Shown: positions 45,804 to 54,959 of the stretch, piece after piece
Numbering within the stretch: position 1 is the first letter of the stretch
How the letters are laid out: each line of letters opens with the position of its first letter
DNA from: Beaufortia kweichowensis
Lineage: Eukaryota > Chordata > Actinopteri > Cypriniformes > Gastromyzontidae
Direction of reading: 5' to 3'
Assembly: GCA_019155185.1 (NCBI GenBank)
Contig: CM032802.1
Span: 6,486,501 to 6,550,500, forward strand
Length of the DNA stretch: 64,000 nt
Position numbers and translations under genes: made by a program
The notes under the pieces: generated by a model
The model's input: the letters and a program-made list of their open reading frames with translations, nothing else
The model's database searches: none
Told to the model about the DNA's origin: nothing

Positions 45804-48800
45804 GCAAAAGTCCGTCAGTGATCATTTCTGTAGATGAAAGCTTTATTGATTTTTATTCTTATGAAAGCAATGACTCTTTCCCGTGAAACATACTGTTTGT
45901 TCATAAATAAACCTGCTCATGTTCTCTCGCCCCCTCAGGGTCAATCCATACATCTTTGCTTCCAGCAGGGTTTAGGTGAGTTTCAAGCAAAGTTTAGACG
46001 CACTGCAATACGGACGTAAGCAGCAACAAATTGCTCTTTTATCCCCAAGTAAACTGAGGTAAATCTCTTGATGTCTAGGCTTTTCTAAAATGTGGGATCA
46101 CATGAATACTTTGCAGAGCAAAAAAAAAAACAGAAATCTAAGAGATCTTAACTATAGCTAAAAATATTGTATTCTAATTAAACTGACTATTTTACCCAAT
46201 ACTTGTGTGTGTCCTATGCCTAAGCTAATTTGTGTGCCATACTAACATCAAACATTTATCAGAACATCATTCAGAATCATTTTTAAAGCAAATCTTACAT
46301 GCAGAGCACTAAATGGAGGATCTGCCTGTACAGAACTTCTGCACTCAGAAGACATCATGACAGCTCGCTATGTTTTAGAGTTTGTAAGTTTGTCCAAAGC
46401 AAGTCACAGTCTGTACCTTTCAGCAAACATTTATGCAAGTATTTCTTCTTCTTGCCTCTTTGCTTTTGCGATTACAGTAGCTAATCCTGGTACAAAACTC
46501 TGGTAAATGTTTTTGTAAACCACCACGGATCTGAATGTCTCCAGGCTGCAGTACCAGCATGAAGGCAAAGCTGTACTTTGGAAAAAGGATTTGTTGTTTA
46601 CCACGATTCAGTTTAAATATCAATCACTTAGGTATAGAAATAGGTATCTTATAGGTATAGAAGAAATCATGGCAAAATAAAAATGTGTTGCCTGTGTGCT
46701 ACTTCTGACTTTGTATACAGGGTACTTTAAAAGCATCTGGAGAATAGTGTCCCTTTGTTATGGACTCAGGGGGTTCCATCGACCTGAACAACTGTGACTA
46801 GAATGTTAAACATATGGAAACAACAAAACTAAGAGCGCAACAACTTCCATAAGGGCACTCGACATCTGTATACACAGAGGCACATACATACTCCACTTGA
46901 ATGCCAAAACATGGACCTTAATTGATACTTCCGATGGTCAAACTGGAGGGTTTGGAGAATGCCCAGGCGAATCAAAGGCCATGTACATACACATGCTCCC
47001 CATCCAAGGGTCATTAATCACATCTCCAAATTAAAAAACCCATTTTAATGCGCGGTCAAGTCTAATGAACACTTTATTAAAGGTCTCTTGGTTAGTGTGT
47101 CTCGATCTCTCTCTACGTCTTCTCATTCACATTCTTTCTGTCCTTTCTGTCATTCTTTCTTAAGTTTCTTGTCCTTCTGTTCGAGTCATATTATCGTTAT
47201 TACCCTGAGTCTCTCCAGCTCATTTAAAACAAATTAGTCTTGAGTTGAGTAAACCTTCACGCCCGATTACTGCGCTCTGCACTGTGGGGATTTGGTGCTG
47301 GTCTCGAGGGAATGGAGGGCAGCGTGTTCATTAGGCTGCAAAGAGAGGTGAGAACACTCGATAGGAGGATAGAGACAAGCTGCTCTCCTCCAGCATCCCA
47401 GCCTTCCCTGCCACTTCAACACCTGATAATGATAAGTTAAAGTGACAGAATTAATTTCACACTGGTGCAGAATATCCTGGAATTAGTCCCAAAATACCCG
47501 CTCAATGTATATGTGTACGTTCTTTGATCTGTCCCTTAAGGCCCATTTACACCGAGAAGAATAACTAAAACACCGAGAAGAATAACTGCAAAACAATAAC
47601 TATATGTTTTATTAGCAAATCAACCGCAAAAAATATTGTAGATCTCCAGGCATCTTACAGTTTAAATATAATTACTTGACATGCCAGGATTAAAACAACA
47701 ATTAAAATGGTAAATTTGATATAAATGTAAACTTCAGGCATCTTCTTTTAGTTTCATGACAGACACCAAAATAAAAAAGTAAATATAAAATAAAAATAGC
47801 ACCGACTTAATTTTCTGAAGAATTTATATTCAGTTATTGCTCTTCAGCAGTTTGTACCCCAAAGATTTTGCTACCATGCCCAATTCATTATTTACGCCTC
47901 ATTTCTTGATTCAGTCTACCTGATTGTTTTATTAAAGAACACCCTAAAACCCCTAAGGTATGTCTGTGGACCAGACAGATGTAAACAGAAGTCATTTAAG
48001 CAGTCAGTGTCAGAACAGCAAAAGGAACATTCAGAGGCCAGATTAAATTAAATTTATAAGACAGAATCACTGCCTTTACCTGCTTTTGACCCAGGAAAGA
48101 TTTAATGAAAGGGATAAAAAAGGTAAATAAAGCAGGGGGTGGAGAGAGACTGTCTTTTTAGATATAAGAGACACAGCTAAATGTGCTCATCAGCCCGGCG
48201 GCTGAAGAAGAGATCAGATCAAAGCTGGCTGGTGAGGAGAAATACAGGGAGATATCAAACACGGAATAATTGGGTCATAGAAGCTCGGGCTCTGTGATGC
48301 CTAAATCATAAAGCACTGTGCGTTCAGAACCATCAGAGCAGGAACACAAAACACAGGACGACACATGCATTATGCAGTTAAACACCTGCGCACACGTTCA
48401 ACAAACTGATCTGTCCTGCAGTACAAACCCTGCAGAGTTCATAAAATAAAGACTTCATCGAGTGGTGTCAACCACAATGTATTCTGTGCCATGTATAGCT
48501 GGCTGCCAAAAGCACAAAACCATCAAAATTTAAGAAACATTTTGGAAAATTTTAACCATAAAACAATATATTTATTATAAAAATATTTTATGATAATATT
48601 TATATAATAATGTTTATTAATACATTAAATAAAAGATTTTACAAACATTACAATGCTGTTGTGTAATAGTTTTTATAATAAAGTACTCTCTTTGATACTT
48701 GGTTACCAAATGTGGCTTCTGAAGCAAAACTAGTTGAGAACCACCAGTTTAGGTTTCAACATCAGTATCATCCTCAAAGTTTAGATTACAGCTGAAACCG

Positions 48801-51800
48801 TAATCACACTGCAGCTCATACTCTTACCAGCAGAAGAGGATAAAAGACTCTCCACAAAGAGAGTCTGAATCACAGCCAAGTGAGATTAGCAGCACTGTCA
48901 TAATGTTTAAAGCCTTATAGCAGCGTAAAACAGAGGATCTGGATCAGGAACATGTTACACACAAACACACACACACTATAAAACAGATTAGACTGTGTAC
49001 TGTATGTGCACAGCCGGTGCTATAAATACCCCACAGTATCTCCATGTCTGCTCTATGCTCTCATAGTTAAGTCAAACATCTGATCATACAACGACCTAGT
49101 GATCATCCAGAACACAAGATCCAATTCAATGCTCAAATCCAATGAACACTCAAAGCTGATGCTTAAAAGCATAATTCACCCAAAAATTAAAATTCATCAT
49201 TTATTCATCCCTCATGTTGATCAAAACATGTATATGACTCTTGAGAAATGTCAGTGTGTCCATACAATAGAAGTCAATTGGGGCCGGTGTTGTTTAATTA
49301 ATAGCGTTCTTCAAAATATCTTCTTTTGTGTTCTGAAGAAGAAAGAAACTCTGACATAAGAGTGAATAAATGAAAGAATTTTTAACTCTTAAATTAAACC
49401 AACATAAAGCATGACAGATGCGACTGGGCGTTCACCCAACAAGAAGATGTTAAGAGAATATTTTAGCGTTTTATGGAGCTGTGTACCTTTTCATAACAGA
49501 TTGAGACCTCTCTTAGGCTTAAAATAGCCTAAACACCTTGCTTTATGTTTGTCTTCGAACCATCTGTTCTATAAAATACAGAAAGTTCAGACCCAAAACA
49601 GTCAGTCAGGTAGAATACTAGAAGAGAAAATGCCACATGCCATCAGGCTATCACCCTCTCTCTGGCTCTGATTGCTGTGTAGATGTCTTCCACAATTTCT
49701 GAGAGGTGATAATAGGTAGAACATCCAATCTGTCTCTTTCCCAACTGGCTCTTATATCTAATATAATGTAGTAGTAAAAACAGCCGCTCACAAATGTCAG
49801 TTTAATGAATACATGTTAATTTTAGGTCAGGGAAAAAGAGGATAGTGCTTTTAGTTAAAAGCCATTAAGCAAAACAGAGCAATGAAGTTAATTGATTTAG
49901 AGATCACAAGCTAAAGAGAGCACGCAAACACAAACACACGAAACTTGCTCTTGCAAAGCCCATTTCTTACCTATACATGCCAAACGACACTTTTGTGGCA
50001 CCGCCACACAACCTCCAACGTGGTAGAACCTACAGGCTAAGAGAGCTGCCACATTGGCCATGGCTGATCGCTCTGACGTCACAGAGAATGATCCCACGCC
50101 ATCAAAACACAAAAACGGACGCTCAGAATTGAGTGTCATCCGTGATAAACTTGTGCTTGCTCACTGCCCTCGAGAGCAGTGTGAGCAGTGTTCTCTAAGT
50201 GTTCTCCCAAGCGTCCACATCCAACACCCACGTCTTTACCCACCACTCCACCCTCTCTTTGGTTGTCCATCTTCTATCACGCCTATTCACAAAGAGCCTT
50301 TGAACCTTTGTGACTGTAGAGAGCAAAACCGACCAGGGATTAATACAGAATATCTAATGTATTGTACTGGGGCAAATGTGCATGATGGCAAGGCTTTGAA
50401 CAGATGTGGAGGGTCAAATAGAACAACACAAGTAATACAGATGGAAGAGAAAGAAGATAATCTTAATGGCATGACATAATATAAGCATTGAAAAACTGAA
50501 TGTGATTCCACACAATCTGTGATGGGCCTTCTGTGCTTGGCCACTAGAGAAGAACATAAAGACATTATATTTGTCATGTCTCAATACACTTTTTTCTGTC
50601 ATAATAAACTGACAGTAAATTGAATCATCATAGATTTTTTTTTACAGTTCAGTGTGTTAACTGTCATAAAGCCGTAAAAATGAAGAGGAAATTACAGCAC
50701 AGTAATTATCAGAAGATGTTTGTCAATGCAGTGATCTAGTATGGTATTGAATCAAAACATGTGATTTAAAACAAATTTAAAATTATATACCAACATACAT
50801 GTCTTACATTCCCTCTAGGAAAAGAAAACATCATTCTCTCTCCGTCTAGCCAGTATTTGTGCTATCTGTGTTGACTTTAAAACTTTACCTACATATATCA
50901 ACTTTTTGAATTATTTAGATCATTTAATTTTTGCAAACCATTGCAATATGCATAACTTGCAGTCCTTGTTAAATCACATTTGAAATAAGTGCTTTTTAAT
51001 ATATAATATATTTATCATTTCTTTTTGTGATAAAATGAAATGTGATACTGGAAAAGAAAAATCTATAATATGGGTGTAAACATATTTATCTTGAATATGT
51101 TTGATGTAAAAAAAAACCAGTTAGCCTAATCACATCCTTTCTGTAGTCACCGTTGAAAGCAAGTCCCATTGACCTGAACAGGTTACAGGTTAAATATGTA
51201 TTTTTTTTAAAAGACTGAGCTAAAGTGAGCTCATTGTAAACCTAAAAGTAGGAGATTAAATAGCCATTGTGGGTGGATATCTCTGAAGTCCAATGCAGTG
51301 AATTGTTTTATAAAGTTTGACAGTGGAACTGAAGAGAAGCCACTAATTTATTGAAAACTCTTCAGCTCTTCAAGATATCAACTGAACCTCTGCTATAAAT
51401 CATTCATTCTCAGAAGCTGCAATATGAATGCATTTCGTCACAAGGTCTTCACATCTCAAAATTCTCGTTGTCCTCGTTTCTCTCCATGCTACAAGAATTC
51501 ATCCAGATATGAAATTGTATTAGTCCACCATGCTGCTTCTTGACCTGTGGCTTCTGACCGCTGGTCAAATGGAGGGAAATGTCCATCTCAGACGCAGTAG
51601 GCAGAAGGCCTGTAATGTGGCATTTAAACTCTACTGATTTCAAAGATATTTTGAGATAGAAAATAATCAATTGAGCGTCCTCTGTTGGAATAACTATATC
51701 TGCTGGGCTTTCTGTGCGAATAAGCTGACACTCACTTACACACACAAAGGCATTTAAAAAAGCTTTTATATAAAACTAAACATGTTATGAGTATGTGCAT

Positions 51801-53582
51801 TTCTAACCTTGGTGTTGTTTCAGCTATGCTCTACATTGAGCTACAGGACAACCAAATGACATGTACTAATTTGTCTTTATCTATTTCTATTAATTATTTG
51901 ACAATGCTATTTTAGAGCATTCATAAAAAAAACTTGAACTAATTAAAAAGACCAGCAATAGCACCCTGATGAACATCAAAACATTAGAAACAATATTATG
52001 CCGTGCTTCCTTAAGAGACAAGTGAGTCCCCAACAGCATGCACCAAATTGTGGATCTAAACGGAGGAAGTAAGCACTTATCACATCCTCTCCGTCTTAAT
52101 TAGTAAAATTATACTATTACTGCCTTCACTCATACTGCATCACCACGTTCAAGAAGAACCCCATTGAGCTTCCATAATTCAACAGAGCAAAAATAACTGC
52201 AGAGGATCTTAATGTATTCATGACTGCTGCTCTGACAGCATTCCCCAGTATTGACATCAAAGAAGCACAGTTAGGCATGCAGGCGTTTAGGGAAGTATTG
52301 AGCCAATTGAGGAAGCCCCTCCCCTTTGCCATTTCCCTTTACCCAGCCCAAGGATGGAGCAGAGCTGAGACCGGTATCTCACCAAACAGAAATGGGTACT
52401 CCTGTGATCTGTCTAATCTCCCCCACTTCATAAAGAATGGCCATGCAGACACGTTGAATGGAAATTTGCTTCCAGCTTGGCTATAATGCTGGTTGTTGTG
52501 CAACTGAGGCCTATCAGGTCATAAGGAGTGGGTGGTTGTAAAGGCCTATGGCTACATTGAATATTAAAATTAAACTTCATGTTGATTATATTGTGCTAGC
52601 TATAGTCTCGACAGATTACTTAAGACACCAGTACGGGTTATTGCAGAGCCCTTCATAAAATCTCTTAATTTACATCATGAGACAAAGTTATTGGGAAATT
52701 AAGCTGCTCTCTAACAATTTACCAAATCAATTGACATTCTAAATACAGAAAAAGCTCTAAACTGTCACTGCAGACACAAACCCACCTAAACTCACAAAAG
52801 AAACAAATGGTAACAGTTGTTGAAAAGACAGTTGTTCCATTGAAATTAGCTGTGAGAGGGATTCATTTATTTAAAACACAAGCAGGTACATACAAAAACT
52901 CCGTGAGAAAGAATGTAAGATCAAATAGTGGTTACAGCCAAGGTGGTCACTACCTTTGGAGAGCAAATCACATTTACTAGAACCAATAACATCAACTAAC
53001 CCCGCCCTAATATTGCAAGGGTTTTGGGCGGGGGTAAAAATCACGTCTGTTTGATTGTTGTATTATCCCAAAACACAGACGCAGAACATGGCAAATGCCG
53101 TCAGTATGGGACATTTTTATATAATTTATAGCATGAATTTAATCATCTCAATTAATGAACATTAGGATTCACGGTTGGGGAGCTAAATAGCTCGCAAACA
53201 TTCAATTAGCCACAGCCTGGTCATTTGTGTATAAAGCGCAGCTTCTCCCCCTCCCTCCCGCTGACTACAACTGCATTCCGATGTAGAACCATGGACAGCT
53301 CCTGCTGCTTCACACACTTTTAAAGTCAAGCGAAAACAACAAGACTACATTACACACGTTTAAATGCCTTATATGAAAATTAATTAAGCATTTAATCCTT
53401 TAGAATAAATAAAGTGTCATGGGCACAATGGTAAGAACCAAATAAACACAGTATAACGCGCACTTATGCCTGAGGCGCAGACAGGAAAAATAAAGCAATT
53501 AAGTGACTGATATTACAACAACGTAAACGTGTGACTCACCCTTCTCTAAAGTGATATTTTTCGAAACTTCCAACTCCGCCAT
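17264..53582 (-). CDS. plch1: Phospholipase C eta-1 (1-phosphatidylinositol 4,5-bisphosphate phosphodiesterase)
   Basis: Calcium-sensitive PLC that hydrolyses PIP2 to IP3 and diacylglycerol. Coding exons in order: 53582-53540, 43871-43725, 42547-42304, 39555-39426, 38645-38475, 37730-37637, 36561-36358, 36192-36072, 34273-34102, 32045-31938, 30847-30686, 30277-30215, 28438-28383, 26819-26725, 25889-25710, 24464-24357, 24217-24093, 23994-23910, 23810-23664, 22933-22854, 22498-22439, 21303-20946, 19587-17264. They sum to 5277 bases, 1758 codons plus stop, with every junction in phase; human PLCH1 is about 1690 residues. Eta-1 rather than eta-2 is shown by the N-terminus MAELEVSKN, the tail motifs KSKSLGDLTSEDI and NRHSTGSYIAGYLDQ, the ending YFLLRL and the neighbour C3orf33. 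Catalytic histidines are about H314 (ASSHNTYL) and H359 (VQHGYTL), 45 residues apart as in PLC-delta. No broken exon was found. Confidence 0.96.
20946..21303 (-). CDS. plch1: plch1 exon 22: post-C2 basic segment
   Basis: 358-base exon encoding about residues 866-984. It contains RGLFNRSS, then RRTASAPAKGRKK and RPVSMPLEK, all matching the segment after C2 in vertebrate PLC-eta. The basic, phosphorylatable RRTASAP stretch is strongly conserved in the family and may mediate regulation or membrane contact (inference). Acceptor cag|GGT and donor G|GTTAGT give phases 0 and 1. Confidence 0.92.
22439..26819 (-). CDS. plch1: plch1 exons 14-21: Y catalytic half and C2 domain
   Basis: Exons 26819-26725, 25889-25710, 24464-24357, 24217-24093, 23994-23910, 23810-23664, 22933-22854 and 22498-22439. 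The Y half reads LSDLVVFTNSV, then SETRAQHLV, RIYPSAYRIDSSNFNP, and VALNYQTEGRMMQLNRAKF. The C2 domain follows with SGQQLPKPPDSMLGDRGE, IIDPFVEVEIIG, GFNPVWEETLSF and VWDHDPIGRDFVGQRT, carrying the acidic residues expected in calcium-binding loops. Exon 21 (60 bases, phase 0-0, WSPLVLNPSYTIMHLLG) could be skipped in frame; human PLCH2 as I recall it lacks this segment. Confidence 0.95.
26163..26570. repeat. Dispersed repeat with tgtcacatccataa motif
   Basis: The motif tgtcacatccataac at 26185 and a variant at 26529 (tgtcacaatcgtaac, then gctggaattgc) recur at 60423 (tgtcacatccataatgctgg). They probably mark fragments of one dispersed fish repeat. The fragment here lies in plch1 intron 14. The element's limits are not resolved. 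Confidence 0.4.
28383..32045 (-). CDS. plch1: plch1 exons 10-13: X-Y linker
   Basis: Exons 32045-31938 (108 bases), 30847-30686 (162), 30277-30215 (63) and 28438-28383 (56). They encode the flexible, acidic-then-basic linker that in PLC enzymes blocks the active site. Recognisable segments are EEGEVSDDDSADEIEDD, KLDSLMKESQIGDKEDT and the basic GIKKSQSRSFISNLKHK. The first three exons start and end in phase 0, so each can be omitted without frameshift. The fourth ends in phase 2 and joins W-K-K-E-K-T-I-K of exon 14 through the acceptor at 26820. Confidence 0.92.
28475..28499 (+). repeat. (AC)n microsatellite
   Basis: About 12 AC units in plch1 intron 12, roughly 40 bases upstream (minus strand) of exon 13. 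On the minus strand it reads GT repeats. Confidence 0.9.
29261..29367. mobile_element. 107-base foldback (MITE-like) element
   Basis: The left end aaaggaatagttcaccca, continuing to gacccc at 29290, is an almost perfect reverse complement of the right end (ggggtc at 29337 to attccttt at 29367). About 46 bases separate the arms. It has no coding capacity. Related ends occur at 34777, 42158, 42864, 49164 and 54652, so it belongs to a multicopy non-autonomous family. It lies in plch1 intron 12. Confidence 0.75.
30905..30941. repeat. Short perfect hairpin in plch1 intron 10
   Basis: tttgtaatttaag and its reverse complement cttaaattacaaa flank a 10-base AT-rich loop (aacttttgtt). It lies about 58 bases upstream of exon 11 on the minus strand. 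Confidence 0.7.
34102..39555 (-). CDS. plch1: plch1 exons 4-9: EF hands and X catalytic half
   Basis: Exons 39555-39426, 38645-38475, 37730-37637, 36561-36358, 36192-36072 and 34273-34102. Exon 4 carries a canonical EF loop (DKNGDGLLNIEE). Exon 5 has EADTDDQQGTLTFEEF and exon 6 VTLENCLDIINKFEVSEEN. The X half holds the catalytic histidines ASSHNTYLTGDQ and VQHGYTLTSKI, the acidic metal-site motif EVDCWDGPDGEP, and FPVILSIENHCS. Exon 8 ends in phase 2 at GA|gtgcgt and is completed by G|TTC of exon 9. Confidence 0.95.
34288..34352 (+). repeat. (GA)n array next to the exon 9 acceptor
   Basis: Interrupted GA/GCGA repeat of about 65 bases. On the minus strand it reads as an uninterrupted CT-rich tract ending about 14 bases before the exon 9 acceptor at 34273, so it forms an unusually long polypyrimidine tract for that splice site. 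Confidence 0.9.
35905..35955 (-). repeat. Decayed SINE-like core, reverse orientation
   Basis: Read on the minus strand this contains gtttggcagacttttatcca, matching the conserved core seen at 12382-12439 with several changes. It lies in plch1 intron 8, close to exon 8. Confidence 0.45.
36951..36977 (+). repeat. (GGAT)n microsatellite
   Basis: About six and a half GGAT units in plch1 intron 6, followed by degenerate GACA/GATA-type repeats to about 37040. Ordinary intronic simple repeat. Confidence 0.9.
39556..42303 (-). other. plch1: plch1 intron 3: U12-type intron with AT-AA termini
   Basis: On the minus strand exon 3 ends GACCA and the intron opens ATATCCTTT, the consensus minor-class 5' splice site. 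The intron ends tttttcttaacctccctgtaa, containing the U12-type branch sequence tttcttaac about 11 bases before the junction, and exon 4 begins GTGGATGAAACAG. The protein (THDQ|WMKQTFEEADKNG) requires this phase-2 junction, so the dinucleotides are AT and AA. Shifting the junction by one base would still encode Gln-Trp, but would give TA-AG and break the 5' consensus. Other plch1 introns use GT-AG. Minor introns in phospholipase C genes are known, as I recall. Confidence 0.85.
42158..42225 (+). repeat. Foldback-repeat end, copy A
   Basis: taaaggaacaacccaccc followed by a tctctcatcatttgctcaac-type stretch resembles one end of a dispersed fish repeat whose consensus-like end reads aaaggaatagttcaccca. 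It lies in plch1 intron 3, about 80 bases from exon 3. An oppositely oriented end is on the other side of exon 3. Confidence 0.5.
42304..43871 (-). CDS. plch1: plch1 exons 2-3: PH domain
   Basis: Exons 43871-43725 and 42547-42304 encode about residues 15-145. Key segments are VERCMSVMQSGTQMVKL, RLFYLDEHRSCIRWRPS, CCFTIYHGNHMESLDL and ARTWVTGLRYLMAGIS, matching the eta-class PH domain that binds phosphoinositide membranes. Exon 2 begins in phase 1 and is the common acceptor for all candidate first exons. Exon 3 ends in phase 2 at the U12-type donor. Confidence 0.95.
42864..42911 (-). repeat. Foldback-repeat end, copy B
   Basis: gggtaaatacatgatgacaa, then cttttgggtaacctatcccc, is the opposite-orientation end of the repeat type seen at 42158-42225. 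It lies in plch1 intron 2, upstream of exon 3. Confidence 0.5.
43471..43503 (+). repeat. (GA)n microsatellite
   Basis: About 16 GA units in plch1 intron 2. A longer interrupted GA array in intron 9 lies at 34288-34352, immediately upstream (minus strand) of the exon 9 acceptor. Confidence 0.95.
44289..44343 (-). CDS. plch1: Candidate alternative plch1 first exon (1d), 18 codons
   Basis: An ATG at 44343-44341 opens an 18-codon frame beginning MIALRGPEEQG and ending CAA G before a good donor GTGAGC (44288-44283). It ends in phase 1, the phase needed by exon 2, about 420 bases downstream. Joined to exon 2 it would read SLSQ-VERCMSV. No clear promoter is seen, and phase plus donor could occur by chance in a region this large. 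Confidence 0.35.
45762..45798 (+). repeat. (CA)n microsatellite
   Basis: About 18 CA units in plch1 intron 1. A shorter CA array lies at 44708-44728. Confidence 0.95.
49164..49375 (+). mobile_element. Degenerate non-autonomous repeat copy
   Basis: It begins aaaagcataattcaccca, then carries a tcatcatttattcatccctc-like stretch and a tctgaagaagaaagaaactc-like segment. This is the layout of a very common fish non-autonomous element whose ends resemble the foldback at 29261. The right end is truncated or decayed. It lies in plch1 intron 1. Confidence 0.5.
49971..50061 (-). CDS. plch1: Candidate alternative plch1 first exon (1b), PLCH2-like leader
   Basis: An ATG at 50061 opens a 30-codon frame (MANVAALLACRFYHVGG, then CVAVPQKCRLACI) that ends ATA G at a strong donor GTAAGAA (49970-49964). 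The phase is 1, exactly that of exon 1, so it joins exon 2 as CI-VERCMSV. The spacing of V-A-x-L, V-G-G-x-V-x-V and the final L-x-x-hydrophobic-VERC resembles the N-terminus of human PLCH2 as I recall it. An in-frame ATG at 50139 could extend it by 26 residues. A CRE octamer TGACGTCA lies at 50074-50081, just upstream of ATG 50061. No transcript evidence is available. Confidence 0.65.
52998..53036. promoter_or_regulatory. plch1: Inverted GC-box pair in plch1 intron 1
   Basis: accccgccc near 52998 and gggcgggggt near 53027 are inverted copies within an AT-rich intron, about 550 bases downstream of the plch1 start codon. Sp/KLF-type factors bind such GC boxes; function here is inferred. Confidence 0.4.
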
Positions 53583-54050
53583 TGTAGTTGATAACGGATA
53601 AACAGCGCATTAAGAACCGTATGCCGTTTCGTGTGACAATAATATAACATGCGCTTCAGATTGCAGGTGTCAGTGCACTCCTCCATATACCTATATATAG
53701 GATCATTCTAGTCTGCAGGATTTTAAATGCAGAAGAATGGAAAAGAAATTGTTGCATTTTTATAAATGGCTGCATATAGTAAATTGATCGTTTAAAAATC
53801 CATTTTGATTCAAAGCGCGCGGAAAGGAGCTCTCCAATCTTTGTTGAGCGCAGCGCGCGCTCGTCTCTTCTCACGCGCGCTTTTTTCGGCTCATTACGGA
53901 GATGCCAGTAAGTGGAATCTCTACACGAGGAATATCTGCGCTTCCCTGCAAACATGTGAATACAGGCGGGAGGGGGAAATATGGGGCGGTGGATTTTGTA
54001 AGGGACCGAGGAGTCTGAAAGCGCAGGGTCAACACATCTGTCACAGCAAT
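53583..54050 (-). promoter_or_regulatory. plch1: Main plch1 promoter region
   Basis: Immediately upstream of ATG 53582 on the minus strand. The segment 53811-53900 is locally very CpG-rich (gcgcgcgg, gcagcgcgcgctcg, cacgcgcgc) in an otherwise AT-rich neighbourhood, and GC-rich sequence continues to about 54025. The start codon context on the minus strand is caactacaatggcgg, with G at +4. No TATA box is identified; a CpG-type dispersed promoter is likely. Confidence 0.6.
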
Positions 54051-54651
54051 GTATGACATTTGCTCTTCAAATCTAAACGTAAAATAACGTCAGGAGTTTT
54101 TGTTCGACTTAGTTGTATAGAAAATTAAATATACGTAATTATTTTATTTAAAAGACTCTTTGGAAAAAAGACTCAGAGCCAGATGTGGTGAGAAACGCAT
54201 TATGTTAAATTGATTAAAGTGGAAATCATAAGGGAAGTTGTCTGAGTTTTAGCTAGATTTTGCAATTCTTTCCCAAAGATGCAATTTATAGAAGTCGTTC
54301 ATGTGTAAATCGTCATGTGTTATTTGGTAGACTGTTTGAGATTAAAGTGATTAAAACGCCACTTGGATTAGACCCACGTTACTGTAATAATGAATGAATT
54401 CTCATCACATGATTGCTGCACACTGCGCTTCAGCATTTGTAGAGTTAAGCGGAAGGTTTCTAAAAGATTAATGTATTTTTCATTTATCTATGCAGTGAAT
54501 TGTTTGGTAGTGACAGTTTGCTTTTCTAAATCAAAGTGAGATGTGAAGTATAAACGTTTTCAAAAACTGATTACTTGAATGGCCAAGGAAATTGTTTGAA
54601 AAATACAATTTAAAGAACAGAGCGAAATGAGAAAAAAAAAAAAACTTATCT

Positions 54652-54953
54652 AAAGAAATAGTTCACCTAAAAATAAACAAGGTTATTCTAAACTTGAACG
54701 CAAACAGATGTATTAAATAGTGATTTAAAACCTTGCAAAAACATACAGTGACTAGAGAAACACCTTACAAGTTGTTTGAAAGCTCATTTTTTTATCCCAA
54801 ACCTGGATACAACAGCTTTGAGCAAGAATAACTTAATCTACTACTGCTTTCAAATCTCATTCACTCTTTAAACATCATCAGATTTGGCACATCTGGTGTG
54901 ACGGTAAGTACAAGAGAGAAAATAATTTTTATTTTTGGGTGAACCATTCTTCC
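54652..54953. mobile_element. About 300-base inverted-repeat element
   Basis: The left end aaagaaatagttcaccta (54652) and right end atttttgggtgaaccattct (ending about 54951) are imperfect inverted copies of the ends of the foldback at 29261. The internal 250 bases have no coding potential. It lies upstream of plch1. Confidence 0.55.
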
Positions 54954-54959
54954 ATTTCT

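Larger units (their letters stand above)
43872..53539 (-). other. plch1: plch1 intron 1 (9.7 kb)
   Basis: The largest plch1 intron. It contains two candidate alternative first exons (49971-50061 and 44289-44343), CA repeats, a degenerate element at 49164-49375 and a pair of inverted GC boxes at 52998-53036 near the main promoter. The remainder is AT-rich with no supported feature. Confidence 0.8.

Noticed and set aside
50054..50479. 141-residue open frame on the plus strand in plch1 intron 1
   Set aside because: No recognisable domain. It is antisense to the candidate first exon 1b and shows no splice or promoter context of its own.
17264..53582. PLCH2 (eta-2) identity
   Set aside because: The leader MAELEVSKN, the C-terminal motifs and terminus YFLLRL, and the C3orf33 neighbour all fit eta-1.
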